NCBI RefSeq assembly: GCF_004793635.1
Contig: NZ_SRXV01000003.1
Coordinates: 1-64,000, forward strand
DNA from: Marinicauda pacifica
GTDB taxonomy: Bacteria; Pseudomonadota; Alphaproteobacteria; Caulobacterales; Maricaulaceae
Length of the DNA stretch: 64,000 nucleotides
Direction: 5' to 3'
Numbering within the stretch: the stretch's first letter is position 1; every line of letters begins with the position of its first letter. A program made the position numbers and the translations under genes. Shown in pieces: positions 58,493 to 64,000 of the stretch. The notes below the pieces were generated by a model. It saw nothing but the letters and a program-made list of their open reading frames with translations, did no database searches and was not told where the DNA came from.

Positions 58493-60433
58493 ATGACCGA
58501 TAAAAGCGACACAGAGACCTTCCAGCGCGCCCTGAGCGCGGCCACGCGCGCCATGTCCCGCGATCGCGAGCTGGAAGTGCGCTTTGGCGGCGACCGGTCG
58601 GGCCTGGTCAACGGGCGTGCGGTTCTGCCCTCCGTGCCCGAGGCGCTGGACGAGAAGAGCGCGGCCAAGCTGCGCGGCAAGGCGGATTCCATCGCTTTGC
58701 GCCTGGCCCTGCACGATGGCGAGGACCATGCCGCGGCCCTGCCCCCCGGCGCCAAGGGCCGGCAGATTTTCGAAGCCGCCGAGCAGGCAAGGTGCGAAGG
58801 ACTTGGCGCGCGCGCCATGCGCGGCGTGGCCGAGAATCTGGACGCCTCGCTGACCGAGACCTGCACGCGCGAAGGCTGGCATATCGCCGAGGACCGGCAG
58901 AGCGCGCCGCTGGCCGATGCGCTATCGATGCTGGTGCGCGAACGTATTTCCGGACGCCCGGCGCCCGAAGCGGCCAAGGGGCTGATGAAGGTCTGGCGCG
59001 AGGACCTCGAAGAGGCGGCCGGTGACGCGCTCGATGCGCTGGCCGAAAACGCCGGCGATCAGAAGCAGTTTGCCCGCGCCCTGCGTCAGGTGATCCGCGA
59101 TCTCGACCTGTCCGAAGAGCTCGGAGAGGAATCCGAGGAAGACGAGGACCAGCCTGAAGACGACGATTCCGGGGTCGAGCAGGAGCCTCAGTCCGGCGAG
59201 GACGAAGGCGATAACGAGCCCGATACCGGCGAGGACGACTCGCCGGAAGATGCGCGCGGCTCGGCGGCCGACACCGAGGACATCTCCTTTGCCGAGGAGA
59301 GCCAGACCAAGGTCGATGCCAACGAGGAGCAAAGCGAGTCGGTCCAGGCGGCCCGGCCCAACTGGGTCAATCCGACCGGCGAGGATCCGAACGCCTACAA
59401 GGTCTTCACCACCCAGTACGACGAGACCATCACCGCCACCGATCTGTGCGACACCGAGGAGCTGTCGCGCCTGCGCCGCAATCTGGACCAGCATCTCAAA
59501 GGCCTGGAAAGCGCCGTCGGGCGGCTCGCCAACCGGCTGCAGCGCCGCCTCATGGCCAAGCAGCAGCGCGCCTGGAGTTTCGATCTGGAGGAAGGCGTGC
59601 TCGATCCGGCCCGCCTGCCGCGCGTCATCATGGACCCGATGCTGCCCCTCTCCTTCAAGCAGGAGAAGGATACCGAGTTCCGCGATACGATCGTCACCTT
59701 GCTGATCGACAATTCCGGCTCGATGCGGGGCCGGCCCATCCTCGTGGCGGCCGCATGCGCGGACATCATGGCGCGCACGCTGGAGCGTGTCGGCGTGAAG
59801 ACCGAGATTCTCGGCTTCACGACGCGGGCCTGGAAGGGCGGCCGCTCCAAGGAGCGCTGGCTGGAAGCAGGCAAGCCGCCCAATCCGGGCCGGCTCAACG
59901 ATCTGCGCCACATCATCTACAAAGGCGCCGATGCGCCGTGGCGCCGGTCGCGCAACAATCTCGGGCTTATGCTGCGCGATGGGCTCCTGAAGGAGAACAT
60001 CGACGGCGAGGCGTTACTGTGGGCCCACAAGCGCCTCCTGGCCCGTCCCGAGCAGCGCCGGATCATGATGGTGATCTCCGACGGGGCGCCGGTCGACGAT
60101 GGCACCCAGTCCGCCAACTCCCCCGCCTATCTTGAAAAGCATTTGCGCGAGGTCATCGAACAGATCGAGACCCGCTCCGAGGTCGAGCTTCTCGCCATCG
60201 GAATTGGGCACGATGTCACACGCTATTATCGAAAGGCAGTTACACTGCTGGACGTGGAGCAGCTGGCCGGCGCGATGACCGATCAGCTCGCTGCATTGTT
60301 CGAGGACGGTCCGCGCGGGCGCCGGGCGCGCCGCGCACAGGCCGATCCGCGCAAGCCGGCGCGGCCTGCCCCGGGCGGCGCGGACAGGCTGTCGGCGCTG
60401 AAACGGGCCGTCAGTGCAGATTTGAAGAGGTAG
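58493..60433 (+). CDS. cobT: Cobaltochelatase subunit CobT
   Basis: A 646-aa subunit of the cobaltochelatase. An N-terminal region (CobT_C-type, including [21 protein letters not shown]-like segments), a very acidic central stretch (about 205-290, runs of Glu and Asp), and a C-terminal von Willebrand A domain with metal-ion site DNSGSMRG near 404. It binds CobS to remodel CobN. The ribosome site is weak; the transcript from cobS would have to cross the toxin-antitoxin genes, so cobT may need its own promoter. Confidence 0.95.
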   Translation: MTDKSDTETFQRALSAATRAMSRDRELEVRFGGDRSGLVNGRAVLPSVPEALDEKSAAKLRGKADSIALRLALHDGEDHAAALPPGAKGRQIFEAAEQARCEGLGARAMRGVAENLDASLTETCTREGWHIAEDRQSAPLADALSMLVRERISGRPAPEAAKGLMKVWREDLEEAAGDALDALAENAGDQKQFARALRQVIRDLDLSEELGEESEEDEDQPEDDDSGVEQEPQSGEDEGDNEPDTGEDDSPEDARGSAADTEDISFAEESQTKVDANEEQSESVQAARPNWVNPTGEDPNAYKVFTTQYDETITATDLCDTEELSRLRRNLDQHLKGLESAVGRLANRLQRRLMAKQQRAWSFDLEEGVLDPARLPRVIMDPMLPLSFKQEKDTEFRDTIVTLLIDNSGSMRGRPILVAAACADIMARTLERVGVKTEILGFTTRAWKGGRSKERWLEAGKPPNPGRLNDLRHIIYKGADAPWRRSRNNLGLMLRDGLLKENIDGEALLWAHKRLLARPEQRRIMMVISDGAPVDDGTQSANSPAYLEKHLREVIEQIETRSEVELLAIGIGHDVTRYYRKAVTLLDVEQLAGAMTDQLAALFEDGPRGRRARRAQADPRKPARPAPGGADRLSALKRAVSADLKR

Positions 60434-60436
60434 CCG

Positions 60437-61429
60437 ATGAAACGCCTGATCCTGACCCTCGCCGCCGTCCTTCTCGCCTCAGGCTGCAATCAGGATCCCG
60501 GGCCCCTCACGGTTTCCACGGATAGCGTCCCGCTTTTCCCCGACGACCCCGGCCGGCGCAATCTGGACCAGCTGACCTATCAGGGCGGGATCGAGATCAG
60601 CTCCGAAACACCCGGCTTTGGCGGGTGGTCGGCCATCGAGATCAGTCCGGACGGCGAGCGTCTGCTGGCCATCTCCGATGGCGGCGCCTGGCTGACCGCC
60701 ACGCTCGAATACAACCGGAACGGACATCTGGACGGGCTGAGCCACCCGCGCATGGCCCCGCTGCGCGATGCGCGCGGCGAGCCGCTCGAAGGCCCGGCCG
60801 GAGACGCGGAAGGCCTCGCGCCCCTGGGCGGCGGGCGCTACGCGGTCAGCTTCGAGCGCGACCACCGGATCCAGGTTTACGATATCGGCGAGGACTGGAG
60901 CGGCATCGACGCGGCCCTGCCCGAGCCCTACACCGCCCCGCCCGGTCTGAATCGCCTGCGCGACAATGGCGGGATCGAGGCGCTGGCGCCGGCCGAAAAC
61001 GGCTTGTGGGCCGGCATCGAGCATCCTGCCGTCGACGGGCAGCCGCATACGATCTGGCATCTGGGCGACGGCGACGCCGTCCCACACAGCATGCATCTGA
61101 GCGACGGGTTTGGCCTGACCGCGCTGGCGCGCGCAGCACCGGGCGAACTGATCGCCGTGGAGCGGTACTGGTCGAGAAGCACCGGCAACCGGATTCGCCT
61201 GACCCGGATCGCCGATTCCGCGCTGGAGGCCAGCGCCGCCGGGGGACCGGGCCTGGGACCGGACCTGCTCGGCGAGCTCGATACGAGCATGACCGTGGAC
61301 AATTTCGAAGGCGCGGCCATCGCCGAGGTAAACGGCGAGCCGCATCTCTTCCTGATTTCGGACGATAATTTCAATGCCGAGCAGCGCACTTTGCTGCTGA
61401 GCTTCTCTTTGCGTTCCGGCGACGGCTAG
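60437..61429 (+). CDS. Esterase-like (phytase-type) lipoprotein
   Basis: A 330-aa lipoprotein (lipobox LLASGC in the first 18 residues) matching the esterase-like domain of phytase-related proteins: GGWSAIEISPDGERLLAISDGGAW, GDAEGLAPLGGGRYAVSFERDHRIQVYD, DNFEGAAI. The repeated blade-like segments suggest a beta-propeller. The substrate is unknown. It starts three bases after cobT with AAGAGG inside the cobT end, so it may be co-transcribed. Confidence 0.85.
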   Translation: MKRLILTLAAVLLASGCNQDPGPLTVSTDSVPLFPDDPGRRNLDQLTYQGGIEISSETPGFGGWSAIEISPDGERLLAISDGGAWLTATLEYNRNGHLDGLSHPRMAPLRDARGEPLEGPAGDAEGLAPLGGGRYAVSFERDHRIQVYDIGEDWSGIDAALPEPYTAPPGLNRLRDNGGIEALAPAENGLWAGIEHPAVDGQPHTIWHLGDGDAVPHSMHLSDGFGLTALARAAPGELIAVERYWSRSTGNRIRLTRIADSALEASAAGGPGLGPDLLGELDTSMTVDNFEGAAIAEVNGEPHLFLISDDNFNAEQRTLLLSFSLRSGDG

Positions 61430-61516
61430 GCGATTTCAAGACGAGGATTGCACCCGGTTCGTCCCGGTGCCAGAAGGACTTAACTGCAGGCATCCCGGTC
61501 AGCAGAGGTCCGCCCC

Positions 61517-62488
61517 ATGTCGCCCGATCATCAGACACCCGATGTCCCGACGTCTCTGGAAACGGCAGCCGCTGGCGCGGGGCAATCCGGCGACGCGCGC
61601 TCCCTTGTGACCGGAACGGTCGTCCTGGCCATTGCCGCGTCGCTGCTGGGTTTCGCGCCCATCCTGGTCAAACTGTCCGATCTCGGTCCGCAGCCCATCG
61701 CCTTCTGGCGCCTGGCGCTGGCCCTGCCCGCTTTCGCGGTGTGGCTGGCGCTGGCCAATCTGCGCCCGGTCCGCGCCGCTGCGGGCCGGCCGAACTATGT
61801 CGCGCTGGGACTGGCCGGTCTGTTCTTCGCCGGCGACCTGGCCTTCTGGCATGCCGGCATCAAGCTGACGACAGCGGCCAATGCCGCCCTTCTGTCCAAC
61901 CTGACCCCGGTTATCGTCGCGATTGCTGCCTGGGTGCTGTTCGGTGAGCGCATTTCGCTGCGCCTGGCCCTGGCCGGGCTGGTCGCCATGGCCGGGGCGG
62001 TCCTGCTGGCCGCTGCCAATATCCGCATTGCGCCCGAACGCCTTGTCGGCGACCTGCTCTCGGCCATCACGGCGCTGTGGTATGCGAGCTATCTTCTATC
62101 TGTCCAGCGAGCCCGCAGGACGACATCGACCGTGCTGGTGATGATCGTCTCGACAGCGCTGGCCGCAATCATCTCGCTCGCGGTCACGCTGGTTCTGGGC
62201 GACACGCTCTTCCCGGCCACGCTGGCCGGCTGGCTGCCGCTGATCGGACTGGGGATCGTGGTCCATGCCGGCGGACAGGGCGGCGTCGCCTTCGGCCTCG
62301 GCCGGGTGCCCGCGGCGCTGGCTGCCCTGATCCTGCTGATCCAGCCGATCGTGGCCGCCATCGCGGGCTGGCTCATCTTCGGTGAGATACTGGTCTTCAG
62401 CCAATGGATCGGCGCCGGCCTGGTTCTGGCCGGGGTCTACAGCGCCCAGCGCATACGGACGGCGAAGATCAGGCGAGGCAGCCCTTGA
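61517..62488 (+). CDS. EamA family (DMT) exporter
   Basis: A 323-aa ten-helix inner-membrane transporter made of two EamA repeats (about 40-165 and 185-310). The first repeat has the typical SLLGFAPILVKLSDLGPQPIAFWRL opening. Such proteins export amino acids or other metabolites; substrate unknown. Its 3' end overlaps the convergent TetR gene by 20 bases, a configuration that can couple regulation through antisense transcripts. Confidence 0.88.
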   Translation: MSPDHQTPDVPTSLETAAAGAGQSGDARSLVTGTVVLAIAASLLGFAPILVKLSDLGPQPIAFWRLALALPAFAVWLALANLRPVRAAAGRPNYVALGLAGLFFAGDLAFWHAGIKLTTAANAALLSNLTPVIVAIAAWVLFGERISLRLALAGLVAMAGAVLLAAANIRIAPERLVGDLLSAITALWYASYLLSVQRARRTTSTVLVMIVSTALAAIISLAVTLVLGDTLFPATLAGWLPLIGLGIVVHAGGQGGVAFGLGRVPAALAALILLIQPIVAAIAGWLIFGEILVFSQWIGAGLVLAGVYSAQRIRTAKIRRGSP

Positions 62489-63092
62489 GCAGGACATTGA
62501 CGCGGCGGCGCAGCAGCGCCCCGGCCCCGCTCATGTCGATTTCCTCACGCCGGATCCGGCGGAATGCACCGAGATAGACCTCCTGGAGGGCGGCGCAGAC
62601 TTCGTGCACATCGCTGTCGGCGGCCAGTTCGCCCGCTTCCTTGCCCTGCTCCAGGATGCGAACGACCGGAGCCCACGCCAGATTCATCTGGTCGAAGGTC
62701 TCTTCATAGACCGGATCACTCCACAGCCAGGAATGGCCGATTGCGGCGGAGAAGAGCTCGCTGTGCTGGCTTTGCGCCTCGAGCATTGCCTGCAAAAGGG
62801 CCACGAGCCGATCGGGCACATCGCCGGAGAGCGCTTGCTCCAACCGGTCGAGCGTGTCGCGAATCGTCTCGTATTCTTCCTGGAGTATCTGGATGAGAAG
62901 CGCAGCCTTGGACGGCGCAGCATTGAGAACGGTACCTGGAGAGACGCTGGCTTCGTCGGCGATGAGTTTGATGGTGGCGCCGTCGTAACCGCGCTGCAGG
63001 AAGACCTCGCGCGCGGCTTCGATAACCGTCGCCTTCGTGGCTTCGCGCCGCATGTCTCGCCGCGTCATGCGTTTCACTCTCGGATCGCTCAT
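62469..63092 (-). CDS. TetR family transcriptional regulator
   Basis: A 207-aa regulator. The N-terminal helix-turn-helix region (ATVIEAAREVFLQRGYDGATIKLIADEASVSPGTVLNAAPSK) is typical; the C-terminal ligand domain is divergent. Two inverted repeats precede the start (63119-63137 and 63143-63164) and may be its operator. Targets could be itself, the HIG1-type gene upstream or the facing EamA exporter. Confidence 0.9.
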   Translation of the reverse strand: MSDPRVKRMTRRDMRREATKATVIEAAREVFLQRGYDGATIKLIADEASVSPGTVLNAAPSKAALLIQILQEEYETIRDTLDRLEQALSGDVPDRLVALLQAMLEAQSQHSELFSAAIGHSWLWSDPVYEETFDQMNLAWAPVVRILEQGKEAGELAADSDVHEVCAALQEVYLGAFRRIRREEIDMSGAGALLRRRVNVLLKGCLA

Positions 63093-63118
63093 CGATTCCC
63101 GTACCCGTTTCCTCGCGA

Positions 63119-63164
63119 CTGTGTCTGAATCACACAGGCCTGCTGAAAGTTCCCGAAACTTCAG
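63119..63164. promoter_or_regulatory. Candidate TetR operators
   Basis: CTGTGT (63119-63124), seven-base spacer, ACACAG (63132-63137) is a perfect 6-bp inverted repeat. CTGAAAGTT (63143-63151), CCCG, AAACTTCAG (63156-63164) is an imperfect one (7/9). Both lie 27-72 bp before the regulator's start codon. Confidence 0.5.
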
Positions 63165-63288
63165 CTTTCAATTCCATACGCGCTTAAGTGCCCGCCTCCA
63201 ATGCCACTAATTTCGATAGCTCGCATCAAAAAAATCTATCTGATAAGGAAGATTGCCTGCCTGAGTCTCCCACCCTAGATGGACCTCC

Positions 63289-63495
63289 ATGATACAGATC
63301 GTCGATTGGCTACTCTATGTCGGGTTGGGGCTGGTTTTCCTGATCCTGTGTGCCGGCATCTTTGCCCTGTTCAAAGGCGGCCAGTTCGGCCGCACATGGT
63401 CGAACCGGCTGATGCGCGCGCGCGTGCTGGTTCAGTTTGTCGCTATCCTGCTCATTCTCGCGGGCTTCTGGCTTCGCGGAGCCCTCGCCGGGTAG
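63289..63495 (+). CDS. HIG1-domain twin-helix membrane protein
   Basis: A 68-aa protein with two helices (about 7-27 and 46-64) joined by a basic loop (GQFGRTWSNRLMRARVLVQF), the form of the HIG1 (hypoxia-induced gene 1) family. Relatives in mitochondria assist respiratory supercomplexes, and a bacterial role in cytochrome oxidase assembly is a reasonable guess. The same pair with a cobalamin adenosyltransferase downstream is common in alphaproteobacteria, as I recall. Confidence 0.85.
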   Translation: MIQIVDWLLYVGLGLVFLILCAGIFALFKGGQFGRTWSNRLMRARVLVQFVAILLILAGFWLRGALAG

Positions 63496-63609
63496 CAGTA
63501 TTTGCTCAAAGCCCTTAACGAGACCTGACAGTAAAGTGTGTCGCCCGGCCTGGCAACAGGGTTAACAATAGGCAACTCTATTTAGCCTCCTGCAAATGAA
63601 GGGCTCGAC

Positions 63610-64000
63610 ATGGTGCGCCTGACGAGAATCTACACCAAGACCGGCGATGCCGGACGGACCCGGCTCGGCGACATGAGCGAGGCGGACAAGCACGATCCGC
63701 GCGTCGAAGCCTATGGCACGGTCGACGAGGCCAATGCCTCGATCGGGCTCGCGATCTGCGCCCTGACAGGGGATGACGCGCTTCGCCCCACGCTGCTCAA
63801 GGTTCAGAACGAGCTGTTCGACCTGGGCGCCGACCTGTGCGTCCCCGACCGCGGCCAGACGCTGGAGTGGGAGCCGCTGCGCATACTGGACAGTCAGGTC
63901 GAGGCGATGGAGCGCGATATCGACACGCTCAACGCCCGGCTGGAGCCGCTCGACAGCTTCATCCTGCCCGGCGGCAGCGAAGCCTCAGCCCGCCTCCATG
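63610..64000 (+). CDS. ATP:cob(I)alamin adenosyltransferase, cut by window end
   Basis: The first 130 codons of a PduO/MMAB-type adenosyltransferase, recognisable by RIYTKTGDAGRTRLGDMS, YGTVDEANASIGLA and FILPGGSEASARLH, the last of which reaches the window end without a stop codon. It transfers adenosyl from ATP to cob(I)alamin to form coenzyme B12. TGAAGGG lies just before the ATG at 63610. Together with cobS and cobT it shows that this organism handles cobalamin. Confidence 0.95.
   Translation, partial: MVRLTRIYTKTGDAGRTRLGDMSEADKHDPRVEAYGTVDEANASIGLAICALTGDDALRPTLLKVQNELFDLGADLCVPDRGQTLEWEPLRILDSQVEAMERDIDTLNARLEPLDSFILPGGSEASARLH

Overview
The window is GC-rich, densely packed alphaproteobacterial chromosome. 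It carries an unmistakable ctrA (cell-cycle master regulator), a chpT phosphotransferase, a chemotaxis operon, two flagellar export genes and cobST. Gene order such as prfA-prmC-DUF4167-clpB, lysC-ptsP next to ubiG, and aroK-aroB-corC-bolA-dnaJ-cobS is typical of the Caulobacterales/Maricaulales/Hyphomonadaceae lineage. The species cannot be named from sequence alone. I see no rRNA, tRNA, phage, IS element or CRISPR array.

Layout. 1-1366: a gene-poor left edge with one GFA-type gene set in dispersed palindromic repeats. 1367-5746: a small membrane protein, then a divergent lipoprotein / haem-type TonB receptor pair and an unknown exported protein. 5856-17342: a motility and cell-cycle block. 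It holds fliJ-fliI, a divergent KamA-like radical-SAM gene, ctrA with a methylation-site-rich promoter, and the operon chpT-cheA-cheW-cheY-cheB-cheR. 17600-20806: an M23 peptidase, an aldo/keto reductase and a Glyoxalase_8 protein. 20860-28892: clpB, a DUF4167 protein, prmC-prfA, a LOG protein, an ArsC-like protein, a MAPEG protein and an orphan. 28994-35735: ispG, rodZ, ptsP and lysC on the minus strand, ubiG divergent. 35732-39093: the comF-grxC-nitrilase-DUF1178 operon and a divergent methyltransferase. 39090-45965: a lone Flp pilin coupled to mutT, a parvulin, secA, an orphan periplasmic sensor and accA. 46206-49758: a second TonB receptor with a PepSY membrane protein and a tiny membrane protein. 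49824-60433: xerD, a large exported unknown, a 46-aa membrane peptide, aroK-aroB-corC, bolA, a J-domain protein, and cobS and cobT with a toxin-antitoxin pair between them. 60437-64000: an esterase-like lipoprotein, an EamA exporter facing a TetR regulator, a HIG1-type protein and a truncated cobalamin adenosyltransferase.

How the genes work together. ChpT passes phosphate to CtrA, and CtrA and flagellar genes flank a chemotaxis operon. Both the ctrA and chpT upstream regions carry GANTC sites and TTAAC-type motifs, suggesting coordinated cell-cycle control. The two TonB systems share a 12-bp upstream motif (11/12 identical), which suggests common iron control. Points most worth a second look are the toxin-antitoxin pair inside cobST, the apparent frameshift in the signal peptide of the second TonB receptor, the KamA-like enzyme without the lysine-recognition aspartates, the flp-mutT coupling, and two dispersed intergenic elements (a TAG-rich motif and a nested palindrome).
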